Assembly: GCA_020632925.1 (NCBI GenBank)
Contig: JACKER010000010.1
Coordinates: 299,503 to 363,502 of the forward strand
DNA: 64,000 nucleotides
Reading direction: 5' to 3'
DNA from: Alphaproteobacteria bacterium
Lineage (GTDB): Bacteria > Myxococcota_A > UBA796 > GCA-2862545
Shown: in pieces, positions 8,708 through 18,127 of the stretch
How the letters are laid out: each line of letters opens with the position of its first letter
Position numbering within the stretch: the stretch's first letter is position 1
The notes under the pieces: generated by a model
What the model was told of the DNA's origin: nothing
Databases searched by the model: none
Seen by the model: the letters and a program-made list of their open reading frames with translations, nothing else
Program-made: the position numbers and the translations under genes

Positions 8708-9817
8708 ATGTCCGTCCGTCGTCCCGCACTCCCCACCCTGCTCGCCGGCGCCCTGGTCCTGGCGAGCGCGCTCGCCTGCACCGGCGAGGCCGCGAACACC
8801 GTCGAGGAGCCGAGCACCGTGCTCCTCCAGGCCGACGACGTGGTCGTGGTCAGCAAGCGCCCCATCGCCACCGGCCCGCGGCTGTCCGGCTCGCTCGAGC
8901 CCGCCGCCAAGGCCGTGCTCCGTGCCGAGACCAACGGCTCGGTCAAGGACGTGGGCGTCGAGATCGGCGACACGGTGCGCGAGGGCCAGCTCCTCGCTCG
9001 CATCGACAACAGCGCCGCCGGCTCGGGCTTCCAGTCCGCGCGGTCCTCGGTCACGAGCGCCGAGCAGGACGTGCTCATCGCCGAGCGCGAGCTCGAGCGC
9101 GTCGACAAGCTGGTCGCCGCCGGGGCCCTGTCCGCCCGGGACCGCGAGCTCGCGCAGTCCGGGCTGGTCCAGGCGAAGGCCCGGCTGGCGGCCGCGAAGG
9201 CGCAGCTCGCGATGCAGGGCGAGGCCGTCGACGCGACGACGGTGAAGAGCCCGATCGCCGGCGTGGTGGCGCAGCGCAACGTCTCCGACGGCGACGTGGT
9301 CGCGATGGGCAGCCCGCTGTTCACCGTGATCGAGCCGAGCTCCCTGCGCCTGGAGGCCTCCGTCCCCGCCTCGGCCGTGGGCCTGCTCCACCTCGAGGCG
9401 CCCGTGTTCTTCGAGATCCAGGGCTACGACCGGAGCTTCGAGGGTCACATCGAGCGCATCGCGCCCGCGGTCGACCCGGTGAGCCGCCAGATCCCGGTGC
9501 TGGTCAGCGTGCCGAACCAGGGCGGCGAGCTGCTGGCGGGGCTGTTCGCCGAGGGCCGGGTCGCGGTCGAGCGCCGCGACGGCATCGTGGTCCCCGCGGA
9601 CGCGATCGACGACGCGGGCCCACGCCCCGCGGTGCACCGCATCGTCTCAGGCAAGGTCGAGCGCGCCGAGGTCCGACTGGGCCTCGCCGACGAGCAGGCC
9701 GACACCGTCGAGATCGTGTCCGGCGTGGAGGAGGGCGACACGCTGCTCCTCGGCAGCGTCCGCGACGTACCCGACGGCGCCGAGGTCGAGATCGGCGACG
9801 CGGCGAAGGAGGGCTGA
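8708..9817 (+). CDS. RND efflux periplasmic adaptor (membrane fusion protein, lipoprotein)
   Basis: 369 residues. The signal ends in a lipobox (LASALAC), so the protein is lipid-anchored. Order of parts: first lipoyl half (AVLRAETNGSVKDVGVEIGD), alpha-hairpin (SAEQDVLIAERELERVDKL), second lipoyl half (VKSPIAGVVAQRNVSDGD), beta-barrel (DPVSRQIPVLVSVPNQGG) and membrane-proximal domain. It links the RND pump to TolC. It starts 8 bp after the TolC stop and ends 3 bp before the pump gene. Confidence 0.94.
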   Translation: MSVRRPALPTLLAGALVLASALACTGEAANTVEEPSTVLLQADDVVVVSKRPIATGPRLSGSLEPAAKAVLRAETNGSVKDVGVEIGDTVREGQLLARIDNSAAGSGFQSARSSVTSAEQDVLIAERELERVDKLVAAGALSARDRELAQSGLVQAKARLAAAKAQLAMQGEAVDATTVKSPIAGVVAQRNVSDGDVVAMGSPLFTVIEPSSLRLEASVPASAVGLLHLEAPVFFEIQGYDRSFEGHIERIAPAVDPVSRQIPVLVSVPNQGGELLAGLFAEGRVAVERRDGIVVPADAIDDAGPRPAVHRIVSGKVERAEVRLGLADEQADTVEIVSGVEEGDTLLLGSVRDVPDGAEVEIGDAAKEG

Positions 9818-9820
9818 GCC

Positions 9821-12800
9821 ATGTGGATCAGCGACTTCGCCATCACCCGCCCCATCGTCACCGTGGTCAGCATGGTGGCGCTGGTGGTGTTCGGGTTCTT
9901 CGCCCTGCTGATGCTCGACACCGACGAGTTCCCCGAGGTCAACCCGCCGGTCGTCGCTGTCAGCATCCCCTACCCGGGCAGCTCGCCCGAGTCCGTGGAG
10001 CGCGAGATCGTCGACCCGCTCGAGGACGCGTTCACCAGCATCAGCGGGGTGGACAAGATCCGGAGCACGGCGCTCGACGGCTACTGCATCCTCGTCATCG
10101 AGTTCGACTTCGAGAAGGACCTGCAGGAGGCCACGCAGGACATCCGCGACAAGATCAGCGAGCACCGCTCGGACCTGCCGCCGGAGATGGAGGAGCCGAT
10201 CCTCGTCCGCTTCGATCCGCAGAACATGCCGATCATGTCCATGGTGCTCTCGTCGGACCGCTACGGCCCCGAGGAGCTCACGCGGATCGCGGACCCGGGC
10301 ATCACGGGCGAGCTCCAGAGCCTCGGCGGCGTCGCCTCCGTCACGGTGGTGGGTGCCGTCGACCCCGAGCTGACCGTCGCGCTGCGGCCCGACGCGCTCG
10401 AAGCCTCGGGCATCGGCGTCGGCCAGGTGGTCCAGGCGCTGCAGTTCGCGAACCTCGCGGCCCCGGTGGGCAGCATCGTCACCCCCCGCGAGGAGCGGAC
10501 CATCCGCCTCCAGGGTCGCCTGACGACGCCCGCCGAGTTCGAGGCGATCTCGCTGGTCTCCGCGAACGGCCGGCTCGTTCGGCTCGGAGACGTGGCGGAC
10601 GTGCGCGCGGGGTCGGAGGAGCCACGCTCGCTCGCGATGTACGACGACCACCAGGCCGTCGGCATCGACATCGTCAAGGCCACGGGTGCCAGCACCACCG
10701 ACGTCGCCGAGCGGCTGATCCAGCGCGTCGAGCGCATCGGGGAGACGCTGCCCGAGGGCGTGACGATGAAGGTCGTCCGCAACGCCGGCGAGCGCGTCGA
10801 CCACAGCGTCGAGGACGTGAAGTACACCCTCATCGAGGGCGCCGTGCTCACGGTCCTCGTCGTGTTCCTGTTCCTCGGCTCCTGGCGTTCGACCATCATC
10901 ACGGGCCTCGCGCTGCCGGTGAGCGTGCTCGCGAGCTTCGTGATGGTGTGGGCCTTCGGGTACACGCTCAACACGATGTCGCTGCTCGGGCTCTCGCTCG
11001 CGATCGGCATCCTGATCGACGACGCCATCGTCGTGCGCGAGAACATCGTGCGGCACATGGAGATGGGCAAGGACCACCTCACCGCAGCGCACGAGGGGAC
11101 GGCGGAGATCGGGCTCGCCGTCGCCGCCACCACCTTCTCCATCGTCGTCGTCTTCGTGCCGGTGGCGTTCATGGGCGGCCTGGCCGAGCAGTGGATGGGG
11201 CCGATGGCGCTCACCATCGCGAGCTCCGTGATGGTCTCGCTCTTCGTGAGCTTCTCGCTCGACCCGATGCTGTCCGCCTACTGGCCGGACCCCGCGGTGC
11301 ACACCGAGCGGAAGGGGCTGATGGGGCGCATCCTGAGCGCCTTCGACCGCTTCCTGGACCGCTGGACGCGCCGCTACGAGCGCCTCATCGGCTGGGCCCT
11401 GCGCTGGCGCTTCACGATGCTCGGCATCGCCCTCGCGAGCTTCGTCGGCGCGCTCGCGCTCCCGGCCACGGGCCTCGTCGGCTCCTCGTTCTTCCCGGTG
11501 TCCGACCGGTCCGAGTTCGCGCTCAGCATCGATCTGCCCGCGGGCAGCAGCCTCGAGCACAGCCAGCGCAAGGTCGCGCAGGCCGTCGAGCTCATCCGGA
11601 AGGATCCGACCGTCCGGTACACCTACTCGACCATCGGCGGCACCGGCGGCACGACGGACGAGGCCACCATCTATGTCCGGCTCACCCCCAAGAAGGAGCG
11701 CGACGTCCACCAGGACATCGTCGCGGGGCGGATCGTGCGCCAGGTCGACCGCCTCGCCGGCGTCCAGGCCTCGGTCCAGGGCGGGTTCGGGCCGCAGAAG
11801 CAGATCGCCGTCGAGCTCTCGGGCCCCGACATGGACGTGCTCCAGCAGATCGCGCACCAGCTCGAGGAGAAGGTGAAGCAGATCCCGGGCGCGGTCGACG
11901 TGGGGCTGTCGACGGGCGGCGAGAAGCCCGAGCTCGAGGTGACGCTGGACCGCGATCTGGCCGCCAGCGTCGGGCTCACCGTGGGTGCGGTCGCGCAGTC
12001 GCTGCGCCCGGCCTTCGCCGGCATCGACGTGGGCGACTGGGTGGACCCGCAGGGGGAGACCCGCGACGTGCGGGTGCGCTTCGAGCAGGACGCGCGCCGC
12101 CGCCCCGAGGACCTCGCGTCCGTGCCGCTCGTGGTGCTGGGACCCGACGGGCGCCCCGCCACCATCCCGCTCGGCCAGGTGGCCGCCATCCGCAACGGGA
12201 AGGGACCCGCGCAGATCCAGCACATCGACCGCCAGCGCGTGGTCGCGGTGGAGGCGAACGCGCGAGGCGTGCCGCTGTCCGAGGTGGTCGCGGGCATCGA
12301 CGACGCCCTGAAGGAGATCGAGATGCCCGCCGGCTACGGCGTGCGCCAGGGCGGCGACTCCGAGGACCAGGCGGAGGTCTTCGGGCGGATGTTCGGCGCG
12401 CTGGGCGTCGCGGTGATGCTGATGTACCTGATCCTCGTGGTGCAGTTCGGCAGCTTCGTGGACCCGATCGCGATCATGGCGTCGCTGCCCCTGTCGCTCA
12501 TCGGGGTCATGCTGGCGCTGCTGTTCACGGACTCGACCGTCAACCTGATGTCGATGATCGGGGTGCTGCTGCTGATGGGCATCGTCGCCAAGAACGCCAT
12601 CCTGTTGATCGACTTCGCGAAGTGGGCGGAGGAGGAGGGCATGGACCGCAAGCAGGCGCTGATCCAGGCGGGTGGGACGCGGCTACGGCCCATCCTGATG
12701 ACGAGCGTGGCGATCGTGGCGGGCATGCTCCCGGTCGCGATCGGCGCCGGCGAGGGTGCGGACTTCCGGGCGCCGCTGGGCCGCGCGGTGATCGGCGGCG

Positions 12801-12940
12801 TCATCACGTCGACCTTCCTGACGCTGCTCGTCATCCCGACCATCTACGACATGCTGGCGGGGGCTCGCGACACCGTGATGCGCTGGGTGATGCCCGCGCG
12901 TCCGGCGCACCCCGAACCCCACCCGACGCCGGGGAAGTGA
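9821..12940 (+). CDS. RND family inner-membrane efflux pump (AcrB/HAE1 type)
   Basis: 1039 residues, normal for HAE-1/AcrB transporters. Hallmarks are the N-terminal helix with FAITRPIVTVV, two large periplasmic domains, the proton-relay Asp pair in GILIDDAIVVREN (near residue 400) and the relay Lys in MGIVAKNAILLIDFAKW near the C-terminal half. It exports toxic or hydrophobic compounds using the proton gradient with the adaptor and TolC encoded just upstream. The short C terminus after the last helix is Pro/His-rich. Substrate cannot be read from the sequence. Confidence 0.96.
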   Translation: MWISDFAITRPIVTVVSMVALVVFGFFALLMLDTDEFPEVNPPVVAVSIPYPGSSPESVEREIVDPLEDAFTSISGVDKIRSTALDGYCILVIEFDFEKDLQEATQDIRDKISEHRSDLPPEMEEPILVRFDPQNMPIMSMVLSSDRYGPEELTRIADPGITGELQSLGGVASVTVVGAVDPELTVALRPDALEASGIGVGQVVQALQFANLAAPVGSIVTPREERTIRLQGRLTTPAEFEAISLVSANGRLVRLGDVADVRAGSEEPRSLAMYDDHQAVGIDIVKATGASTTDVAERLIQRVERIGETLPEGVTMKVVRNAGERVDHSVEDVKYTLIEGAVLTVLVVFLFLGSWRSTIITGLALPVSVLASFVMVWAFGYTLNTMSLLGLSLAIGILIDDAIVVRENIVRHMEMGKDHLTAAHEGTAEIGLAVAATTFSIVVVFVPVAFMGGLAEQWMGPMALTIASSVMVSLFVSFSLDPMLSAYWPDPAVHTERKGLMGRILSAFDRFLDRWTRRYERLIGWALRWRFTMLGIALASFVGALALPATGLVGSSFFPVSDRSEFALSIDLPAGSSLEHSQRKVAQAVELIRKDPTVRYTYSTIGGTGGTTDEATIYVRLTPKKERDVHQDIVAGRIVRQVDRLAGVQASVQGGFGPQKQIAVELSGPDMDVLQQIAHQLEEKVKQIPGAVDVGLSTGGEKPELEVTLDRDLAASVGLTVGAVAQSLRPAFAGIDVGDWVDPQGETRDVRVRFEQDARRRPEDLASVPLVVLGPDGRPATIPLGQVAAIRNGKGPAQIQHIDRQRVVAVEANARGVPLSEVVAGIDDALKEIEMPAGYGVRQGGDSEDQAEVFGRMFGALGVAVMLMYLILVVQFGSFVDPIAIMASLPLSLIGVMLALLFTDSTVNLMSMIGVLLLMGIVAKNAILLIDFAKWAEEEGMDRKQALIQAGGTRLRPILMTSVAIVAGMLPVAIGAGEGADFRAPLGRAVIGGVITSTFLTLLVIPTIYDMLAGARDTVMRWVMPARPAHPEPHPTPGK

Positions 12941-13696
12941 ATGCTCGACTGGCTGCCCTGGCGCCGACGACGCCGACTGCGGGACACCCCTCTGCCGGCG
13001 GCGTGGGCGGACATCGTCGAGCGCCGGGTGCCGCTGGCGCGCTCGCTCGACGTCGGGCAGCGCCGGCGCCTCGACGGCCTCGTCCAGCTCTTCCTGGACG
13101 ACAAGACCTTCGAGGGCTGCGGCGGGCTCGAGATGACCGACGAGATCCGGGTCACGATCGCGGCCCAGGCCTGCCTGCTGCTGGTCGGGCTCGACGTGAC
13201 CGACCCCTACCCCGGGCTCGACGTCATCCGCGTCTACCCGACCGGGTACCGCGCGAAGGCCGTGCGGGCGCTACCCGTCGGCGTCGGCGAGCGCATCGAC
13301 CATCGGCTCGGGGAGTCCAGCCACCGCGGGTACGTCGTGCTCTCCTGGCGGGACACCCTCGCGGGCGCGCTCGACCCGTCGGACGGCCAGAACGTCGTGC
13401 TGCACGAGTTCGCCCACCAGCTCGACGCCGCCTCGGGCTCGGCCAACGGGGCACCCGTGCTGCGCGACGCGAGCTGCTACGGCCCCTGGGCGCACGCGCT
13501 GGGCGAGGCCTACGAGCAGCTCGTGGCCGACGTCGCCGCCGCCCGCCCCACGGACCTCGACCCCTACGGCGCGACCAACCCCGCGGAGTTCTTCGCGGTG
13601 TGTACCGAGGCCTTCTTCGAGCGCGGGGAAGCCATGCGCGCGCACCACCCCGAGCTGTACGAGGTTCTCTCCCGCTACTTCGGGATCTCCACGTGA
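12941..13696 (+). CDS. mtfA: MtfA-type zinc metallopeptidase (M90)
   Basis: 251 residues. The core motif VVLHEFAHQLD (HExxH zinc site) and the distal AVCTEAFFERGEAMRAHHPELY match the M90/MtfA family. In enterobacteria MtfA is a cytosolic peptidase that also binds the Mlc repressor; the role here is unknown. The ATG directly follows the TGA of the RND pump, so it is translated from the same message, an unusual companion for an efflux pump. No signal peptide is visible. Confidence 0.88.
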   Translation: MLDWLPWRRRRRLRDTPLPAAWADIVERRVPLARSLDVGQRRRLDGLVQLFLDDKTFEGCGGLEMTDEIRVTIAAQACLLLVGLDVTDPYPGLDVIRVYPTGYRAKAVRALPVGVGERIDHRLGESSHRGYVVLSWRDTLAGALDPSDGQNVVLHEFAHQLDAASGSANGAPVLRDASCYGPWAHALGEAYEQLVADVAAARPTDLDPYGATNPAEFFAVCTEAFFERGEAMRAHHPELYEVLSRYFGIST

Positions 13697-13700
13697 CCCG

Positions 13701-14576
13701 TCAGTCCATGCGAGGGGCGGCGACGACCATGTGGTCGACGAACGCACGCACCGCCGGCGGCAGGAACTCACGCTCCGGGTAGACCAGCGCGAGCCGCGTG
13801 TCCGCGCCGACCACCCCGTCCAGGACGGGCACCAGACCCTCGTTCCGGAACGGCGGGAGCATCGCGATCCCGAGGCCCTGCCTGGTCGCTTCCCAGAGCA
13901 CGTCCATGTCGTTGCACACCAGCCGCCCGTCGACCCGCACGCGCCCGCCGTCGAGCAGCGGCCACCACGTGACCGGGCGCACGCCGCGGTCGAAGCCCAG
14001 CAGGCAGGCGTGGTCTCGCAGCTCCTCCGGTGTGCTCGGCACCCCGTGACGCTCGACGTACGCCGGCGACGCGAACGCCTGGCTGCGAAACCGCGCCAGC
14101 TGACGTGCGACCAGACCGGGGTCGAGGCGACCGGTCGCGCGCACGGCCACGTCGAAGCCCTCGCCGACGAGGTCGACGTGCCGCGTGGAGACCTCGACCT
14201 CGAGGCGCACCTCGGGGAACGCGTGCACGAACGTCAGGAGGACCTCGGTGAGCTCCCCGCTCACCGGCGGCACGCTCACGCGGAGCAGGCCGCGCGGGAC
14301 CCCGTCGGCCCGACGCAGCGCCGCCCAGCCCTCGCCCACCGCCGCCAGCGCGGTCCGGGCGTGCCCGTACAGCTCCGTCCCCGCGTCCGTCAGCGCCGTG
14401 CGGCGCGTGGTCCGGCGTAGCAGACGCACGCCCAGCCGCTCCTCCAGGCGCGCCAGGCGTCGGCTCACGGTCGCTCGCGGCAGCCCCAGCTCGTCGGCCG
14501 CGCCGGACACGGACCCGGCGTCCACCACCGCCACGAACGCGGCCAGCTCGGAGGTCTCGGGGAGGTCGTCTGCCAT
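13701..14576 (-). CDS. LysR family transcriptional regulator
   Basis: 291 residues. The N-terminal winged HTH is clear (FVAVVDAGSVSGAADELGLPRATVSRRLARLEERLGVRLL), followed by the periplasmic-binding-like effector domain (GLLRVSVPPVSGELTEVLLTF). The subgroup (RLLRRTTRRTALTDAGTELY) resembles LysR proteins that control single divergent enzymes or transporters. Start ATG 14576 has AGGAA 9 nt upstream. It is divergent from the DoxX gene at 14662, its probable target; two inverted repeats lie in the shared region. Confidence 0.93.
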   Translation of the reverse strand: MADDLPETSELAAFVAVVDAGSVSGAADELGLPRATVSRRLARLEERLGVRLLRRTTRRTALTDAGTELYGHARTALAAVGEGWAALRRADGVPRGLLRVSVPPVSGELTEVLLTFVHAFPEVRLEVEVSTRHVDLVGEGFDVAVRATGRLDPGLVARQLARFRSQAFASPAYVERHGVPSTPEELRDHACLLGFDRGVRPVTWWPLLDGGRVRVDGRLVCNDMDVLWEATRQGLGIAMLPPFRNEGLVPVLDGVVGADTRLALVYPEREFLPPAVRAFVDHMVVAAPRMD

Positions 14577-14578
14577 CT

Positions 14579-14625
14579 GTACGATTTCCTGTCGAGTCGT
14601 ACCCATCATTGCACATGGCATGCAA
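14579..14625. promoter_or_regulatory. Candidate LysR binding region
   Basis: The LysR/DoxX divergent region holds two inverted repeats: GTACGA...TCGTAC (14579-14602, 12-nt spacer) and TTGCA...TGCAA (14609-14625, 7-nt spacer). A third TCGTAC-like half (atcgtac) lies near 14635. LysR regulators bind such dyads in the intergenic region; the assignment is positional. Confidence 0.45.
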
Positions 14626-14661
14626 ATCGGCGGCATCGTACTCAGCATCCAGGAGGGAACG

Positions 14662-15069
14662 ATGAACCCGAAGATCGCTGGATACTGGGCCGCGACCGGC
14701 CTGTTCGTGTTCGCGCTCGGCGCGAGCGGTGTGATGGACCTGGTGCTTCCGCCGATGCTCGCGGAGTCCATGCAGCACCTGGGGTACCCGGACTACTTCG
14801 CGCGCATCCTGGGCGTCTGGAAGGTGCTGGGCGTGCTGGCGCTGCTCGCCCCCGGCACCCGCCGGCTCAAGGAGTGGGCCTACGCGGGCTTCTTCTTCGA
14901 CCTGTCGGGGGCCGCCGCCTCGCACCTGATCTCGGGCGACGGGATGGGCGGCGCGGGCGCACCGCTGGTGCTGCTGCTGCTCGGCGCCGCCTCGTGGGCG
15001 CTGGTCGACGCGCGCGCCGGCGCGTGGTCGGCCGGGCTCCGCGACGCCACCCCCGCGCCGGCTACTTGA
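14662..15069 (+). CDS. DoxX-like small integral membrane protein
   Basis: 135 residues with four hydrophobic segments: WAATGLFVFALGASGVMDLV, FARILGVWKVLGVLALLAPG, EWAYAGFFFDLSGAAASHLI and GAPLVLLLLGAASWALVDA. The spacing and the LGYPDYFARILGVWKVLG signature fit the DoxX_2/DoxX-like family. The role is poorly known; some members work with thiol stress or quinone systems. A strong AGGAGGGA sits 3 nt before the ATG. Divergent from LysR, it is probably that regulator's target. Its end overlaps the convergent dehydrogenase by 8 bp. Confidence 0.85.
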   Translation: MNPKIAGYWAATGLFVFALGASGVMDLVLPPMLAESMQHLGYPDYFARILGVWKVLGVLALLAPGTRRLKEWAYAGFFFDLSGAAASHLISGDGMGGAGAPLVLLLLGAASWALVDARAGAWSAGLRDATPAPAT

Positions 15070-16477
15070 TCGAGAAGTAGCGGGTGCGGGCCTCGCTGTA
15101 CTCGTGGACGCCCTCGACGCCCGACTCGCGGCCCATGCCCGACTGCTTCACGCCGCCGAAGGGCGCCTCGGCGGTCACCGGGTACCAGTCGTTGACGCCG
15201 ACCATCCCGAACTCGAGCTGCTCGGACACGGTCATCGCGGTCGCCAGATCGCGCGTGAACACGAAGGACGCCAGGCCGTACTCGGTGTCGTTCGCCATCC
15301 GCAGCGCGTCCTCCGTCGTGTCGAAGGGCACGATGGGCATCACGGGCCCGAAGATCTCCTCGCGCATCACGGGGGCCTCGTGCGGCACGTCCGTCAGCAC
15401 CGTCGGCGGGTAGAAGAAGCCCTTGCCCTCGGGCACCCGTCCGCCCGCCAGCACCTTCGCCCCCATCGCCACCGAGCGGTCCACGAGATCCGCGATCCGG
15501 TCCCGCTGGCGGGCGTTGATCATCGGGCCCACGGTCGTCTTCGGATCGAGCCCGTGGCCGACGACCTCGCGCTCGGCAGCGGCGGCCGCCGCCTGCGCGA
15601 AGCGCTCGGCGATGGAGGCGTGGACCAGGAAGCGCTGGGGTGCGATGCACACCTGCCCGCCGTTGCGCGTCTTCGCGACGACACCCGCGCGGGCGACGGC
15701 CTCCACGTCCACGTCGGGGAACACCAGCACGGGGGCGTTGCCACCGAGCTCGAGGGCGAGCCGGGTCACCGTCCGGGAGGCGCCGTCCATCAGCAGCTTG
15801 CCGACGCGCGTGCTGCCCGTGAACGCGATCTTGCGGCAGCGCGGGTCGTCGAGCATGGCCTGGCCCATGCCGTGCGGGTCGCCGTTGATCACGTTGAGCA
15901 CCCCCGGCGGCAGTCCGGCCTCCTCGAACGCGCGCGCGTAGTCGAGGGCGGAGCGTGGCGTGAGCTCGGAGGGGCGCACGACGACGGTGCAGCCCGCCGC
16001 GAGCGCGGAGGAGACCGCCCGGTTGACGTTGTAGACCGGGAAGTTCCACGCGGTGATGACGCCGATGACCCCCATGGGCGCGTACGTCACGTCGATGCGG
16101 CGGCTCGGGACCCGCGAGGGGATCCAGCGCCCGCCGAGGCGACGCGCCTCCTCCGCCGCGACCCGGAGGTAGTTCGGGGCACCCGCCCACTCCCCTCGCG
16201 ACTGCGCGAGCGGCTTGCCAGACTCCTCGGTGGTGCGGCGGGCGAGCTCGTCCAGGCGTGCCACGATCCGGTCGGCTGCGGCCTCGAGCACGGCCGCCCG
16301 CTGGTAGGCGGTGCGCCGTGACCAGTCGGGGAAGGCCGAGGCGGCGGCGTCCAGCGCGCGGACGGCGTCTCGATCGTCACCGTAGGCCACCTCCTCGATC
16401 GGCGCCTCGGTCGCCGGATCGATCAGCGTCCATCGCCCGCCGCCCACCGCCTCGGTCGCCTGTCCACCGATCCACAT
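15062..16477 (-). CDS. NAD(P)-dependent aldehyde dehydrogenase (succinate-semialdehyde type)
   Basis: 471 residues, the usual length. The Rossmann part contains GVITAWNFPVYN and FTGSTRVGKLL; the catalytic Glu is in LALELGGNAPV and the nucleophilic Cys in NGGQVCIAPQRF; the late motif EEIFGPVMPIVPF is typical. Closest in appearance to GabD/Sad-like enzymes that oxidise semialdehydes to acids. Start ATG 16477 has GGGAGGG 5 nt upstream, so a longer upstream frame is rejected. It is divergent from the sulfotransferase-like gene; no pathway genes adjoin. Confidence 0.93.
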   Translation of the reverse strand: MWIGGQATEAVGGGRWTLIDPATEAPIEEVAYGDDRDAVRALDAAASAFPDWSRRTAYQRAAVLEAAADRIVARLDELARRTTEESGKPLAQSRGEWAGAPNYLRVAAEEARRLGGRWIPSRVPSRRIDVTYAPMGVIGVITAWNFPVYNVNRAVSSALAAGCTVVVRPSELTPRSALDYARAFEEAGLPPGVLNVINGDPHGMGQAMLDDPRCRKIAFTGSTRVGKLLMDGASRTVTRLALELGGNAPVLVFPDVDVEAVARAGVVAKTRNGGQVCIAPQRFLVHASIAERFAQAAAAAAEREVVGHGLDPKTTVGPMINARQRDRIADLVDRSVAMGAKVLAGGRVPEGKGFFYPPTVLTDVPHEAPVMREEIFGPVMPIVPFDTTEDALRMANDTEYGLASFVFTRDLATAMTVSEQLEFGMVGVNDWYPVTAEAPFGGVKQSGMGRESGVEGVHEYSEARTRYFSIK

Positions 16478-16544
16478 CCGACCCTCCCCGCGCTCCGTAT
16501 TCGCGCAGTGACAACCGGGCCTGCGGACAGATACAACTGCCCAC

Positions 16545-18122
16545 ATGATCTTCCTGTCGATCCTCCTGGCGTGCACGTCCGACAAGGACGGCGAGACGGA
16601 CACCTCCCCGACGGACTCCGACACCGATGGCGTCGGGACCACCGCCGAGACCGGGGACACCACCATCCCGAGCGACTGCAGCTTCGACGAGTCGCTGACG
16701 GTGGAGCTCTCCGTGGCCGCGGGTCCCGACGCGTCGCTGGCGGCGCTCACCGTGGACACCTCCGCCGCGGCCCAGGTCGCGGTGACCTGCGCGTCGACGA
16801 CCGAGCCCGACGAGCGGCACCTGATCGAGAGCACCGGCGCGGCCCGGCACCACGAGCTGCGCCTGCTCGGGCTCCTCCAGGACACGACGTACACCTGCCG
16901 CGCGGTGTCGACCTGTCCGGCCTCGGCGGTCTCCGAGCCCGTGTCGCACACGACCGGATCCGCGCGGATCGAGATCCCGGAGCTCCAGGTCCAGGTGGAC
17001 CCCGAGCTCGGCATGACCGGGACGTACAGCCTCGCCCCGTGGCTCGTGGACGGCTGCAGGCACTTCAACAGCCCCTCGTGGCTCATGATGTGGGACCCCG
17101 AGGGCCGGCCGCGCTGGTGGTGGGAGCTCGCCCCCGACGTGTACGCCGACCTCGAGGTGCTCTACGACAAGACCACCGGGCTGATCGAGTGGGGCGGCGG
17201 CGAGACCGAGTTCGGCGCGTTCAACTCCCTCGACCCCTGGGACGGCCGGGTGTACGCGGCGAACCTCCCGGTCTGGGACGACAACCTGTTCTCGCACGAC
17301 GGCAACCGGGTGGACGCGAACCGTCTGCTGACGTTGCAGTACATCGACAACCACAACACCGCGAACACGCGCACCTGGGCCGGCTTCGGCATCCGACTGA
17401 TCGATCAGTCGAAGGGCGACGCGGTGCTGTTCCAGCTCGACAGCCAGCGCTACTACGACGAGGGGCTGCTGCTCGAGGTCGTTCCGGACGGTACCAACGG
17501 GGTGATCGCCCGTGATCCGTGGCACGCGAACAGCGTGGAGTGGTTCGACGACCCGGACGGACCCGTCCTGTACGTCAGCCTCTGCTACGGGCAGCAGTTC
17601 TGGGCGATCGACGGCACCGACGGCTCGATGAAGTGGCGGGTCGGCGCGAACCTCGGGTGGACCGTGCTCGACGAGAACGGAAACCCGCTGAGCCAGAGCG
17701 ACCTGCCCCAGTGTCAGCACGGCACCGAGCGGATCGACGCGAAGCACTTCCTGTTCTACGACAACGGCCAGCTCCGGGGCGAGAGCCGCGCGACGGAGTG
17801 GTACTTCGACCCCGACACGAAGGTCGCCCAGCGCGTCTGGAACTGGACCGAGCCGGGTTGGTTCCAGCCCTTCCTGGGCGACGCCGACGACCTCGGGAAC
17901 GGCCGCGTCCTGCTCACGCAGGCGGACATCGGCTGCCACGTGCCGCGGCTGTCGCAGATCGTGGAGGTCGACCGTGCGACGGGCCGCGTCGCCAACCGCA
18001 TGACGTACCCGAACGACCTGTGGGGCTCGTACCGCACCCAGCGCATCGACGGGTGCGACCTGTTCGCGAACGCGAAGTACTGCCCCGCCGTCGCCGCCCG
18101 CCTCGACGAGATCTTCGAGTAG
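16545..18122 (+). CDS. Arylsulfotransferase (ASST)-like secreted lipoprotein
   Basis: 525 residues. The N terminus MIFLSILLACTSDKDGE is a short lipoprotein signal, followed by a Thr/Asp-rich linker. The body resembles the six-bladed propeller of ASST: DPWHANSVEWFDD (compare the family's HxN motif), YGQQFWAIDGTDGSMKWRVG and CQHGTERID (compare the catalytic TQH region). ASST enzymes move sulfate between phenolic compounds in the periplasm. Many Cys residues suggest disulfides. Whether the transient-sulfation His is retained needs an alignment. Divergent, 67 bp from the dehydrogenase. Confidence 0.72.
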   Translation: MIFLSILLACTSDKDGETDTSPTDSDTDGVGTTAETGDTTIPSDCSFDESLTVELSVAAGPDASLAALTVDTSAAAQVAVTCASTTEPDERHLIESTGAARHHELRLLGLLQDTTYTCRAVSTCPASAVSEPVSHTTGSARIEIPELQVQVDPELGMTGTYSLAPWLVDGCRHFNSPSWLMMWDPEGRPRWWWELAPDVYADLEVLYDKTTGLIEWGGGETEFGAFNSLDPWDGRVYAANLPVWDDNLFSHDGNRVDANRLLTLQYIDNHNTANTRTWAGFGIRLIDQSKGDAVLFQLDSQRYYDEGLLLEVVPDGTNGVIARDPWHANSVEWFDDPDGPVLYVSLCYGQQFWAIDGTDGSMKWRVGANLGWTVLDENGNPLSQSDLPQCQHGTERIDAKHFLFYDNGQLRGESRATEWYFDPDTKVAQRVWNWTEPGWFQPFLGDADDLGNGRVLLTQADIGCHVPRLSQIVEVDRATGRVANRMTYPNDLWGSYRTQRIDGCDLFANAKYCPAVAARLDEIFE

Positions 18123-18127
18123 CCGGA

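Noticed and set aside
9647..12223. Long open frame antisense to the RND pump and adaptor
   Set aside because: Its composition mirrors the GC-rich sense gene (His/Asp/Arg-rich, low complexity), has no domain and lies wholly inside a clear RND gene.
9823..13782. Very long frame (over 1300 codons) in the RND/MtfA region
   Set aside because: It is an off-frame reading of the RND pump and mtfA, Arg/Gly/Pro/Ala-rich with no recognisable fold.
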